From Candidatus Pelagibacter sp. (GTDB lineage: Bacteria > Pseudomonadota > Alphaproteobacteria > Pelagibacterales > Pelagibacteraceae), in NCBI GenBank assembly GCA_028097645.1, contig JAOHEU010000008.1:1-30240 (forward strand): a DNA stretch of 30,240 bases, written 5' to 3'. Position 1 is the first letter of the stretch, and each line of letters opens with the position of its first letter. A model generated the notes under the pieces. That model did not search any database, was not told the DNA's origin, and was given only the letters and a program-made list of their open reading frames with translations. A program made the translations under genes and the position numbers. Of this stretch, positions 7,696 to 15,901 are shown one piece after another.

Positions 7696-8949
7696 ATGAA
7701 AAATAAGTATTCAATATTTTCGTTAATAAAAAATGCACTCTCATATCATGAGAATTGGCAACAAGCATGGAAGGATCCTACACCAAAAAAAGAATATGAT
7801 GCAGTTATAGTTGGTGGTGGTGGTCATGGTTTAGCAACTGCTTATTATTTAGCAAAAAAACATAATATGAAAAATATTGCTGTTGTTGAAAAAGGATGGA
7901 TTGGCGGAGGGAATACAGGAAGAAACACCACAATAATTAGATCAAATTATTTGTGGGACGCAAGTGCGGGACTTTATGATCATGCATTAAAAATTTGGGA
8001 GGGTTTATCTCAAGAGCTTAACTATAATGTGATGTTTAGCCAAAGAGGAGTTATGAATCTAGCTCATAACCTTCAAGATGTTAGAGATTTAAAAAGAAGA
8101 ACACATGCTAATAGATTAAATGGTATTGATGCCGTGTATTTAAGTACCGAAGAGGTTAAGAAATTTTGTCCTATCATTAATACATCGCCAGATATTAGAT
8201 ATCCTGTTCTAGGGGGAACATTACAACGAAGAGCTGGTACCGCTAGACATGATGCTGTTGCCTGGGGTTACGCTAGAGGAGCAGATGAAATGGGCGTAGA
8301 TATAATTCAAAATTGTGAAGTTAAAGGAATAAAAAGAAATGGTGATAGTGTTGAGGGCATTGAAACAACAAAAGGTTTTATAAAAACAAAAAAAATTGGT
8401 GTTGTAGCTGCTGGTCATTCAAGTGTTATAGCAAACATGGCTGGTATAAGATTGCCATTAGAAAGTAAACCTTTACAAGCTTTAGTTTCGGAGCCTGTAA
8501 AACCAATAATTGATACTGTAGTAATGTCTAATGCTGTTCATGCATATGTTAGTCAATCAGATAAGGGTGAATTAGTAATTGGTGCAGGAACAGATGATTA
8601 TATTTCTTATTCTCAAAAAGGAAGTCATCAAATAGTCGAAGGTACCTTAAATGCTATTTTAGAACTCTACCCTATTTTTAGTAGAATGAGAATGTTGAGA
8701 CAATGGGGAGGAATTGTAGATATTTGTCCAGATGCTAGTCCAATTTTAAGCAAGACTACTGTTAAAGGGTTATATTTTAATTGTGGTTGGGGAACTGGTG
8801 GATTTAAAGCAACACCAGGATCAGGAGATTTATTCGCGCATACTATTGCTAACGATGAACCTCATAAATTAAATGCTGCATTCAATTTAAATAGATTTGT
8901 AAGTGGTGATCTTGTTGATGAGCATGGTGCTGCTGCGGTTGCTCATTAA
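7696..8949 (+). CDS. soxB: heterotetrameric sarcosine oxidase, beta subunit
   Basis: Flavoprotein subunit that oxidises sarcosine (N-methylglycine). The methyl group goes on to tetrahydrofolate in the alpha subunit, and oxygen is reduced to peroxide. Residues 35-52 hold the FAD-binding dinucleotide fold ([11 protein letters not shown]), followed by [16 protein letters not shown], typical of the family. H185 in [11 protein letters not shown] matches the histidine that carries the covalent FMN in characterised tetrameric enzymes. A C-terminal [13 protein letters not shown] segment completes the FAD site. The length, 417 residues, is normal. It is the first gene of soxBDAG and shares one base with soxD (TAATG). 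In marine alphaproteobacteria this operon is linked to catabolism of methylated amines such as glycine betaine. Confidence 0.97.
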   Translation: MKNKYSIFSLIKNALSYHENWQQAWKDPTPKKEYDAVIVGGGGHGLATAYYLAKKHNMKNIAVVEKGWIGGGNTGRNTTIIRSNYLWDASAGLYDHALKIWEGLSQELNYNVMFSQRGVMNLAHNLQDVRDLKRRTHANRLNGIDAVYLSTEEVKKFCPIINTSPDIRYPVLGGTLQRRAGTARHDAVAWGYARGADEMGVDIIQNCEVKGIKRNGDSVEGIETTKGFIKTKKIGVVAAGHSSVIANMAGIRLPLESKPLQALVSEPVKPIIDTVVMSNAVHAYVSQSDKGELVIGAGTDDYISYSQKGSHQIVEGTLNAILELYPIFSRMRMLRQWGGIVDICPDASPILSKTTVKGLYFNCGWGTGGFKATPGSGDLFAHTIANDEPHKLNAAFNLNRFVSGDLVDEHGAAAVAH

Positions 8950-9224
8950 TGTTTATCATAAATTGTCCATACTGTGGTGAAAGAGATCAACAGGAATTTA
9001 AAGCTGGGGGTGAGGCCCACATAGAAAGACCAAAACAACCAACCGAATTAAGCGATGATGAGTGGGCAGAGTATCTTTTCATGAGGAAAAATATTAAAGG
9101 AGTTCAATTTGAAAGATGGAATCACGCACATGGTTGTAGAAAATGGTTTAATATGGTGAGAGACACATCAAACGATGAAATAAAATTAATTTATAAAATG
9201 GGTGAAAAACCTCCTTCAGAATAA
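8949..9224 (+). CDS. soxD: sarcosine oxidase, delta subunit (zinc-binding)
   Basis: Small structural subunit of the tetrameric enzyme. C6 and C9 (CPYCG), H59 and C63 (NHAHGC) match the four zinc ligands known in this family, at the same positions as in characterised delta subunits as I recall them. GGEAHIERP and the W-rich middle are also conserved. At 91 residues the length is normal. Its start overlaps the soxB stop by one base, and soxA begins one base after its own stop, so translation is probably coupled through the operon. Confidence 0.96.
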   Translation: MFIINCPYCGERDQQEFKAGGEAHIERPKQPTELSDDEWAEYLFMRKNIKGVQFERWNHAHGCRKWFNMVRDTSNDEIKLIYKMGEKPPSE

Positions 9225-9225
9225 T

Positions 9226-12200
9226 ATGCTAACAAATTTAAGAGTTCAATCGAGTGAATTTATAGATGAAACTATTAGAGTTTCTTTTAAATTTAATGGA
9301 AAAACTTACTATGGATTCAAAGGAGACACATTAGCTTCTGCTCTGCTCGCTAATGATATTCATTTAGTTGGTAGAAGTTTTAAATATCATAGACCAAGAG
9401 GCATAATGACTGCTGGTTCTGAAGAGCCAAACGCAATCGTTCAGGTAAATGATAAAACTAATAGAACAGAACCAAATGTAAGAGCTACAGAATTAGAGAT
9501 TTATGAAGGACTAGAAGCATCTAGCCAAAATTGTTGGCCGAGTGTAAATTTTGATATTGGAGGAATAAATAATGCAATTTCTGCATTTTTACCTGCTGGT
9601 TTTTATTACAAAACTTTTATGTGGCCAGCAAGCTTTTGGGAGAAATATGAATTTTTTATTAGGCACTCTGCAGGTTTAGGTAAATCCCCAACTGATAAAG
9701 ACCCAGATATTTACGATCACAGATATGTTCATTATGATGTGTTAGTAGTTGGAGCTGGGATATCTGGAATTTTAGCAGCAAAAAATGCTGCAAAAAATAA
9801 TTTTAAAACTTTATTGGTTGATGAAAAAAATGAATTAGGTGGCTCTACTATTTATCAAAATGGAGAATTTAATAAAATTGAAAATCGAAGTTCTTCAGAT
9901 TGGATTAAAAAAGAAATTGATGAATTGAATAATATTAAAAATCTAGAAGTTAAAACTAGAACAAGTGTTGCTGCATATCATGGATATAACTATTTATTAG
10001 CGAGAGAAAATTTAACTGATCATTTAGAAAAAAATGACAAACAAGGTAAAATTAGACAAAGACTATTAAAGATCAGAGCTAAAAAAGTTATTCTTGCAAC
10101 AGGAGCATTGGAAAGACCACTTATCTTTAATAATAATGACAGACCTGGGATTATGCTTTCTTCTGCTATAAAAAAATATGCTAATTTTTATGGAGTAGTT
10201 TCGGGTAAAAAAAATGTTTTTTTTACCAATAATGATAGTGCTTATGAAAGTGCGTTATGTTTATATAATAAAGGCATTAAAGTTGAGGCTATTATAGATA
10301 TCAGAGAAAAATCAGACTCAATTATTGTAAAAGCAGTTGAGAATGTAGGTATAAAAATTCATTGGTCTCACACAATTGTAGATACAAAAGGCTATAAAAG
10401 ATTAAATTCTATATCAGCAATGAAACTATCTAATGACGGTTTGTCTGTAACTGGAAATAAAATAGATATTTCTTGTGATTGCTTGGGTGTAGCTGGAGGT
10501 TGGACCCCTGCTGTTCATTTATTTACTCAATCAGGTGGAAAACTAAAATTTGACGAAAACAATAAAGTTTTTTTACCAAATAAATATCCATCTGATCAAT
10601 TAAGTGTTGGATCTTGTAATGGGGATTTTAATTTAAATGAAATTATCAATAATTTATCAACTAATTTAAAAGAATTTTTAAAAATTGATAAAACAGATTT
10701 TGATAATTTATCTATAGAAAGTGAAGGGGAAAATTCAAAAAGGAATATTTGGTTATTACCATCAGATAAACCAATAGGAAAAACAAAACCATTTGTAGAT
10801 TACCAAAACGATGCAACTGCAAAAGATATTAAACTAGCTCTAAGAGAGGGCTTTAGATCAATAGAGCATGTAAAAAGATACACAACAACAGGTATGGGAA
10901 CTGATCAAGGAAAACTAGGGAATATGCATGCATTAGGGATTATTGCAGACACAGCTGGTGTTAAAATGGGAGAACTTGGAACTACAACATTTAGACCACC
11001 TTATACACCACTAACCTTTGGAACTATTGTTGGACGTAATGTTGGAGAATATTTTGATATATTTAGAAGAACGCCTATGAATGATTGGCATAAGGATAAT
11101 AATGCTAAATTTGAAAATGTGGGTCAATGGAAGAGAGCTTGGTACTATCCTGTTGATGGTGAAAGTATGCATGAAGCTGTTCAAAGGGAAAGTATAGCTG
11201 CAAGGGAAAGTGCCGGAATATTAGATGCATCCACTTTAGGTAAAATTGATATTCAAGGAAGTGATGCTTCAGAATTTTTAAATAGAGTTTATACAAATGC
11301 TTGGTCAAAACTTGGTATAGGTAAATGTAGATACGGTTTAATGCTTAATGAAGACGGTATGGTTTATGACGATGGTGTCACTACAAGACTTGGAGAAAAT
11401 CATTATTTAATGACAACAACAACTGGTGGTGCCGCTAATGTTTTAGGTAAACTTGAAGATTATCTACAAACTGAATGGCCTGAACTCGATGTTTATTTAA
11501 CTTCTGTCACTGATCATTACGCTACAGCAAGTATTTGTGGTCCAAACAGTAAGAAAATATTAAATAAAATTATTCCGGATCTAGATTTATCTGAAGAAAG
11601 TTTTCCTCATATGTCGTTTAAGAATGCTCAAATTGGAAATATCAAATGTAGAATAATGAGAATTAGTTTTACCGGGGAACATAGTTACGAAATCAATGTT
11701 CAAGCAAATTATGGAGGAGCTCTTTGGGAAAAATGCATGGAAGCTGGAAAAGAATTTAATATCACTCCATATGGAACAGAAACTATGCACTTATTAAGAG
11801 CTGAAAAAGGATTTATTATTGTAGGTCAGGATACTGATGGAACTATGACTCCTATTGATCTTCAAATGGATTGGATAGTAAGTAAAAAGAAATACGATTT
11901 CATTGGTAAGAGATCACTTTACAGATCAGATACTATGAAGGAGGAAAGAAAACAATTGGTGGGACTTTTAACTGATGACCCAAGTATAGTTTTAGAAGAA
12001 GGAGCTCAAATAGTTTCTGAACTTAATCAATCGCCAGTTAACATGCTTGGACACGTAACTTCAAGCTACTATAGCCCAAATTTAAAAAAATCTATTGCTC
12101 TTGCAGTTGTTAGAAGTGGAAAAAATATGATGGGTAAAAAATTATTTATACCCATGGAAGATAAAACAATTAATGTAACAGTTGCTAATCCAATTTTTTT

Positions 12201-12231
12201 TGACGCAGAAAATAAGAGGTTGAATGCTTAA
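9226..12231 (+). CDS. soxA: sarcosine oxidase, alpha subunit
   Basis: Large subunit (1001 residues) that binds NAD and carries the folate-dependent half of the reaction, forming 5,10-methylene-tetrahydrofolate. Domains in order: an N-terminal ferredoxin-like fold without cluster cysteines (GDTLASALLAN, SFKYHRPRG, about residues 15-70); a Rossmann fold (DVLVVGAGISG, near residue 171) with the oxidoreductase core; and a C-terminal aminomethyltransferase (GcvT-like) domain from about residue 640 (MHEAVQRES, AGILDAS). The ATG at 9226 is chosen because it starts one base after the soxD stop. An in-frame GTG at 9202 would overlap soxD and add 8 residues with no better ribosome site. The stop overlaps soxG by 8 bases. 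Confidence 0.97.
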   Translation: MLTNLRVQSSEFIDETIRVSFKFNGKTYYGFKGDTLASALLANDIHLVGRSFKYHRPRGIMTAGSEEPNAIVQVNDKTNRTEPNVRATELEIYEGLEASSQNCWPSVNFDIGGINNAISAFLPAGFYYKTFMWPASFWEKYEFFIRHSAGLGKSPTDKDPDIYDHRYVHYDVLVVGAGISGILAAKNAAKNNFKTLLVDEKNELGGSTIYQNGEFNKIENRSSSDWIKKEIDELNNIKNLEVKTRTSVAAYHGYNYLLARENLTDHLEKNDKQGKIRQRLLKIRAKKVILATGALERPLIFNNNDRPGIMLSSAIKKYANFYGVVSGKKNVFFTNNDSAYESALCLYNKGIKVEAIIDIREKSDSIIVKAVENVGIKIHWSHTIVDTKGYKRLNSISAMKLSNDGLSVTGNKIDISCDCLGVAGGWTPAVHLFTQSGGKLKFDENNKVFLPNKYPSDQLSVGSCNGDFNLNEIINNLSTNLKEFLKIDKTDFDNLSIESEGENSKRNIWLLPSDKPIGKTKPFVDYQNDATAKDIKLALREGFRSIEHVKRYTTTGMGTDQGKLGNMHALGIIADTAGVKMGELGTTTFRPPYTPLTFGTIVGRNVGEYFDIFRRTPMNDWHKDNNAKFENVGQWKRAWYYPVDGESMHEAVQRESIAARESAGILDASTLGKIDIQGSDASEFLNRVYTNAWSKLGIGKCRYGLMLNEDGMVYDDGVTTRLGENHYLMTTTTGGAANVLGKLEDYLQTEWPELDVYLTSVTDHYATASICGPNSKKILNKIIPDLDLSEESFPHMSFKNAQIGNIKCRIMRISFTGEHSYEINVQANYGGALWEKCMEAGKEFNITPYGTETMHLLRAEKGFIIVGQDTDGTMTPIDLQMDWIVSKKKYDFIGKRSLYRSDTMKEERKQLVGLLTDDPSIVLEEGAQIVSELNQSPVNMLGHVTSSYYSPNLKKSIALAVVRSGKNMMGKKLFIPMEDKTINVTVANPIFFDAENKRLNA

Positions 12232-12787
12232 CTACAATTCACCTATCAACAATCATATAGAATATAACGATATATCCGTTAAAGAAGTTTCCCCTATAAT
12301 GAAACTTAACCTTAGAGGAAAAAAAAGAGAATTCTTTACAACAGTAGGTAAGCAATTGGATATGATTTTACCTACAGAAGCAAATACATCTTCATCGAGC
12401 TCTAAACTTACCTCTATATGGTTAAGTCCAGATGAATGGATGATTGTATCTAACGAAAAAACTGAAAAAGATACAAATAATTACGATCTTGAAGAAAATT
12501 TATATAATAGTATTTCAAAAACTAATTTAGGTGCAGTGGTTGATGTTTCTGATCAATATGTGATGTTGGAATTAGAAGGATCAAAGGTGTATGAGTTGTT
12601 TTCTTCAGGTAGTCCGTTCAATTTTAATGAATTTAAAGAAAAAAAAGGATCCTCAACACAAACATTGTTGAATGGAATTGATGTTATAATTTTGAATAAA
12701 GGCTTAAATTCAGTAAATTTATTAGTTAGACGATCATTTTCAGAACATTTGTATTCTTGGATAAATGATAGTGCGTCAAGGTTATAA
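12224..12787 (+). CDS. soxG: sarcosine oxidase, gamma subunit
   Basis: Fourth subunit, 187 residues, with weak sequence conservation in the family. The LSPDEWMIVS motif near residues 65-75 and the later GAVVDVSDQYVMLELEGS segment are the recognisable parts and resemble a small GcvT-like fold. The ATG at 12224 lies inside the end of soxA, with AGAGG 4-5 bases upstream. Position as the last gene of soxBDAG strongly supports the call. Thirty-four bases separate it from the solute-binding protein gene, so the transport genes may be read from the same transcript. Confidence 0.92.
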   Translation: MLNYNSPINNHIEYNDISVKEVSPIMKLNLRGKKREFFTTVGKQLDMILPTEANTSSSSSKLTSIWLSPDEWMIVSNEKTEKDTNNYDLEENLYNSISKTNLGAVVDVSDQYVMLELEGSKVYELFSSGSPFNFNEFKEKKGSSTQTLLNGIDVIILNKGLNSVNLLVRRSFSEHLYSWINDSASRL

Positions 12788-12821
12788 GGTTATTCTTCTT
12801 AAAATTTAAGTACAAGTAGTT

Positions 12822-13589
12822 ATGAAAAAACTTATCTTGCTTGCACTTATGGTGCTTTTACCCTTCTCAGTTAACGCAGACTCAAAACTAGATCAAATAT
12901 TGGCATCTGGTGAATTAAAAGTTGGAACTACAGGAGATTGGGATCCAATGACAATGAAAGACCCAGCTACCAATAAGTACAAAGGTTTTGATATTGATGT
13001 GATGAATGAATTAGCTAAAGATATGGGTGTAAAAGTCACTTTTGTTCCTACTGAGTGGAAAACTATAGTTTCAGGAATTACTTCGGGTAGATATGATATT
13101 TCAACAAGTGTAACTAAGACTGCTAAAAGAGCTGAAGTAGCTGGATTTACTTCTACCTACTACAAATATGGTACCGTGCCACTTGTGCTTAAAAAGAATT
13201 TAAGCAAATTTTCAACTTGGGATTCTCTAAATAAAAAAGGTGTTAAAATAGCAACTACATTAGGTACTTCTCAAGAACAAAAAGCTAAAGAGTTTTTTCC
13301 AAATTCTACATTGAAGTCTGTTGAAGCTCCAGCTAGAGACTTTCAAGAAGTTTTAGCAGGAAGAGCTGATGGAAATATTACTAGCTCAACGGAAGCTAAT
13401 AAACTTGTGATCAAATATCCTCAATTAGCGATTGTTCAAGATGGAGAAAAAAATCCTGCTTTTCTAGCTATGATGGTTCCAAAATCAGATACAGTTTGGA
13501 ATGAATATGTAAGCAACTGGATAGAAAAGAAAAAAAACTCTGGTTTCTTTGAAAAGTTATTATCAAAATATAATCTTAAAAGTTTATAA
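12822..13589 (+). CDS. periplasmic solute-binding protein, family 3 (amino-acid type; PheC-like)
   Basis: Secreted binding protein of an ABC importer. A signal peptide ([19 protein letters not shown]) is followed by a typical SBP_bac_3 domain: [33 protein letters not shown] and [13 protein letters not shown] with R103 at the usual ligand-arginine site. At the second ligand loop it reads [10 protein letters not shown], where amino-acid binders and cyclohexadienyl dehydratases usually have Asp (ITDATE), so the ligand may not be a standard alpha-amino acid. At 255 residues the length is normal. It is followed by a permease and preceded by soxG, so a glycine, sarcosine or betaine-related ligand is plausible but unproven. 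A PheC-type dehydratase is the alternative; the adjacent permease argues for transport. Confidence 0.85.
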   Translation: MKKLILLALMVLLPFSVNADSKLDQILASGELKVGTTGDWDPMTMKDPATNKYKGFDIDVMNELAKDMGVKVTFVPTEWKTIVSGITSGRYDISTSVTKTAKRAEVAGFTSTYYKYGTVPLVLKKNLSKFSTWDSLNKKGVKIATTLGTSQEQKAKEFFPNSTLKSVEAPARDFQEVLAGRADGNITSSTEANKLVIKYPQLAIVQDGEKNPAFLAMMVPKSDTVWNEYVSNWIEKKKNSGFFEKLLSKYNLKSL

Positions 13590-13629
13590 TCAGTTAGATA
13601 TTAACAATTAATTCTCTATAATTTTAAGA

Positions 13630-14370
13630 GTGAAAAATATATTTTTTTTACTTTTATTATTTTTGCTCACTTCTTGCACAGATCAGGAATTGGGTTGGTT
13701 TATTATTTCTCCAAATAATGTTGAGGGATTAACTAATTTAAAATTCTTATTAAGTGGATTAACTACAACTATCTTTATCTCAGTGGTATCAATCATTATT
13801 TCAATGATTTTGGGTTTTATTGTTGCAGTACCCTCTTTAGCAAAAAATAAATTTTTAACTTATATTAATATAGGTTATGTGGAGATAGTAAGAGCTGTAC
13901 CATTATTGGTTTTAATTTTATGGATTTATTATGGGCTTCCAATAATGACAGGTATAAGCTTTAGTCCCTTTGTTTCTGGAATAATTGCTCTTTCAATAAG
14001 TGAAAGCGCTTTTCAAGCTGAAATTTTTAGAGCAGGAATAAATTCCATTAAAAAAGCTCAATGGGAAGCTGGAAGTTCCTTAGGCTTAACTTTTTTTAAA
14101 AGATTAAGATTTGTCATATTGCCTCAAGCGATTAAGAATATTTTACCTGCTATAGGCAATCAATTTGTTTATGTGTTAAAGATGTCTTCATTAGTTTCAA
14201 TAATAGGTATTGGTGATTTAACTAGAAAAGCAAATGAATTGGTGGTCTCTACTTATAGACCTTTAGAAATTTATACTTTCTTAATATTAGAGTATTTAGT
14301 TCTGATATTAATTGTTTCATATTTTGTAAGAAGATTAGAAAAAAAATTAAAGCAAGACACTAACAACTAA
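13630..14370 (+). CDS. amino-acid-type ABC transporter permease (HisM/GlnP family)
   Basis: Inner-membrane channel subunit of a polar amino acid ABC importer. RAVPLLVLILWIYYGLP (88-104) and the ATPase-contact loop EAGSSLGLTFFKRLRFVILPQA (from E146) are family hallmarks. Several membrane spans follow residue 38. It starts at GTG 13630; an in-frame stop at 13609 leaves no earlier ATG or GTG. Unusually, the N-terminus (FLLTSC, C16) reads as a lipoprotein signal ahead of about 20 polar residues and the first permease span; it could also be just an extra first span. No ATP-binding subunit gene lies in the window, so the ATPase must come from elsewhere. Forty bases separate it from the binding protein gene. 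Confidence 0.88.
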   Translation: MKNIFFLLLLFLLTSCTDQELGWFIISPNNVEGLTNLKFLLSGLTTTIFISVVSIIISMILGFIVAVPSLAKNKFLTYINIGYVEIVRAVPLLVLILWIYYGLPIMTGISFSPFVSGIIALSISESAFQAEIFRAGINSIKKAQWEAGSSLGLTFFKRLRFVILPQAIKNILPAIGNQFVYVLKMSSLVSIIGIGDLTRKANELVVSTYRPLEIYTFLILEYLVLILIVSYFVRRLEKKLKQDTNN

Positions 14371-14453
14371 AAAAAATTATTACGCATAACGAAAATTCCT
14401 TAGATTTAGAAATAAATGTTGAGAGAAACTATAATCATTATGTTTACAAAATT

Positions 14454-14795
14454 ATGGTTCCTGTATTTTTAATATTATGTGTTGCTTGGTTTGTGCTATG
14501 GATACCAACAAAATATTTTGAAGCAAGACTTGCAACTTCAATGGTCGCTCTTTTATCTTTAATTGCATATAATTTTGTTTTTGCAAATGATATTCCAAAA
14601 TTAGAGTATCTTACAGCTTTGGATAAATTCATTTTACTATCATATATATTTTGCTGTATCCCAACTTTTATGAGTATTTGGTTCAGCAGACTTTATAAAA
14701 TAAAACAAGCTAAAATAGCAAAAGTTAACAGTAAAATTAGAATATATGGTGGATTTGTTTACTTAATCCTAACTATGCAAATATTTTATATATAA
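14454..14795 (+). CDS. pentameric ligand-gated ion channel pore domain, extracellular domain missing
   Basis: Residues 2-18 match M1 with its conserved proline (MVPVFLILCVAW). Residues 24-43 match M2 (ARLATSMVALLSLIAYNF), followed by the M2-M3 loop DIPKLEYLTALDK with the family proline and tyrosine. M3 spans 56-77 and M4 96-112. This lines up end to end with the transmembrane half of prokaryotic Cys-loop-type channels such as GLIC. The same frame is open upstream to 14364 without ATG, GTG or TTG, and that part still reads as the pre-M1 beta strand (LDLEINVERNYNHYVYK). The roughly 190-residue extracellular ligand domain is absent, and the permease gene sits where it should be. Probably a 5'-deleted remnant; a working pore-only protein started at ATG 14454 is possible. 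Confidence 0.75.
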   Translation: MVPVFLILCVAWFVLWIPTKYFEARLATSMVALLSLIAYNFVFANDIPKLEYLTALDKFILLSYIFCCIPTFMSIWFSRLYKIKQAKIAKVNSKIRIYGGFVYLILTMQIFYI

Positions 14796-14799
14796 AAAT

Positions 14800-15177
14800 A
14801 TGAATTTAAAAAATACATTCAAAAAATTTGTCTTATTAGATCTATTTTTATTAATATTAGGAATTTCTTCAATTTTTTTTGAAAATGAAACAATTATAAG
14901 TTTTAATGAAAGTGTTAGTCCAATGAGTGACATGTTTGGACTAATAATTTTATTTTATTTTATTACATTTTTGGTTTGTTTATTTTGCTTATATAAATTT
15001 AAAAAAATTGGTAAACAATTATACGCATTCTTATTTGTACTTGGAGTTATTTTGTCACTTTTAATGGGTGACTCAGCTCAAGGACCGATTTCATATGTTG
15101 TTGATGGATTAGGATGGGCAAATGCGGGAGCAATACTTGTTTTACTTTATTTTAGCCCAATTAAGAAAGAGTTTTAA
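14800..15177 (+). CDS. small four-span membrane protein of unknown function
   Basis: I do not recognise this 125-residue protein. Hydrophobic segments at about residues 9-27, 45-66, 75-90 and 99-118 suggest four membrane spans, with a loop at 28-44 that is polar and acidic (ENETIISFNESVSPMSD). The last loop holds GDSAQGP and the last span VVDGLGWANAGA. It starts 4 bases after the channel remnant stops, so the two are probably read together. The start is the first ATG after that stop. It has no cysteine cluster, catalytic motif or signal peptide beyond its first span. Confidence 0.65.
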   Translation: MNLKNTFKKFVLLDLFLLILGISSIFFENETIISFNESVSPMSDMFGLIILFYFITFLVCLFCLYKFKKIGKQLYAFLFVLGVILSLLMGDSAQGPISYVVDGLGWANAGAILVLLYFSPIKKEF

Positions 15178-15223
15178 TTAAATAAATCATAGAACAATCC
15201 TAAATTTTTAGATAAGAATTTAT

Positions 15224-15388
15224 ATGCAAATTTTAGGATATATTTTAATAGGACTTGGTGTATTAGACTTTCTTTTAGGAAACTTTGGTGGAATGAATCT
15301 TACAGGATTTATGGGACCCTTATCATCTTTTTCACCAATTATTTTAATAGTTGTTGGTGGTTTATTAACCAGAGTTGGTAACAAATAA
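15224..15388 (+). CDS. 54-residue hydrophobic miniprotein
   Basis: Reads from ATG 15224 to TAA 15386-15388. The first half (QILGYILIGLGVLDFLLGNFGG) and the second (SSFSPIILIVVGGLLTRVGNK) are two short membrane spans joined by a glycine-rich turn. Clean stop placement, balanced hydrophobicity and a basic C-terminus support a real gene. It ends 9 bases before the convergent nuclease gene. A longer frame on the opposite strand at 15220-15534 runs from inside the nuclease gene and is judged spurious. Function unknown; it resembles generic two-span miniproteins. Confidence 0.6.
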   Translation: MQILGYILIGLGVLDFLLGNFGGMNLTGFMGPLSSFSPIILIVVGGLLTRVGNK

Positions 15389-15397
15389 TACTTCGTT

Positions 15398-15901
15398 TTA
15401 TTTTTTTTGTGATTTTCTAAAATCCCAAGGAAATTCAAACTCAGTTTGCCATAAACCAAGTTTATTAGTTTTTGCATACTCTTCATCTTCGACAAATTTT
15501 TTCGAGTATTTTCTGTAAGCAAATGCAAACCCACTTCTAACTAAATATTTAGATAAACTTTCATCATTAACAAAACATTCTGCTAAAACTCTATTATATT
15601 GATCAGGCTTATCTTCGTTAACACATGTAACTTCATTATTACCAATTTTTTCAATTAAAACTAACTTTGACCAATATCCGCAAAATACTTTTACTTTTTC
15701 AAAAGTACATTGTTGTCTTTTTCCTCGATAATAACTCTCTGGAGTATCAATACCAGAAAATCTAATTTTTTTTCCATCTAAATGTATTGTATCTCCATCT
15801 ACCACTCTTATATCCTGGGCTTCAGCTTGATTAATATTATAAGTAAATATTAATAGACAAATACTAATAACTAAAATGGCTTTTCTTTTGTTTAAATACA
15901 T
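15398..15901 (-). CDS. secreted thermonuclease-like nuclease (SNase fold)
   Basis: Likely a calcium-dependent extracytoplasmic nuclease that could recover phosphate and nucleotides from DNA or RNA. A signal peptide (residues 1-28, ending QAEA) precedes an OB-fold SNase domain. VVDGDTI (33-39) gives the first acidic metal site. R47, D52, T53 and E55 in RFSGIDTPE keep the exact spacing of the staphylococcal R35, D40, T41 and E43. R104 in YNRVLAECF matches R87. Four cysteines (C65, C74, C93, C109) could form disulphides. GLWQTEFEFPWDFRK is a typical end of the family. Its ATG lies 38 bases inside the end of the MATE gene on the same strand, so it is the last gene of a minus-strand run. Confidence 0.9.
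   Translation of the reverse strand: MYLNKRKAILVISICLLIFTYNINQAEAQDIRVVDGDTIHLDGKKIRFSGIDTPESYYRGKRQQCTFEKVKVFCGYWSKLVLIEKIGNNEVTCVNEDKPDQYNRVLAECFVNDESLSKYLVRSGFAFAYRKYSKKFVEDEEYAKTNKLGLWQTEFEFPWDFRKSQKK

Noticed and set aside
11105..11790. Two minus-strand frames inside soxA
   Set aside because: Mirror frames of a strongly conserved coding region; no start context or domain.
12798..12810. Palindrome CTTAAAATTTAAG before the binding protein gene, considered as an operator
   Set aside because: Made almost only of A and T with a one-base centre. Too likely by chance, and no second half-site is phased with it.
14361..14376. Programmed frameshift joining the permease to the channel fragment
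   Set aside because: The channel frame is -1 relative to the permease, and the only window for a shift is 14364-14370. No classical slippery heptamer or downstream structure was seen, and a permease-channel fusion has no known precedent to me.
15220..15534. 104-residue minus-strand frame beginning within the nuclease gene
   Set aside because: It overlaps the nuclease gene in another frame and covers the clearly hydrophobic 54-residue gene on the plus strand. Its translation looks like low-complexity Lys/Asn/Pro sequence with no domain.
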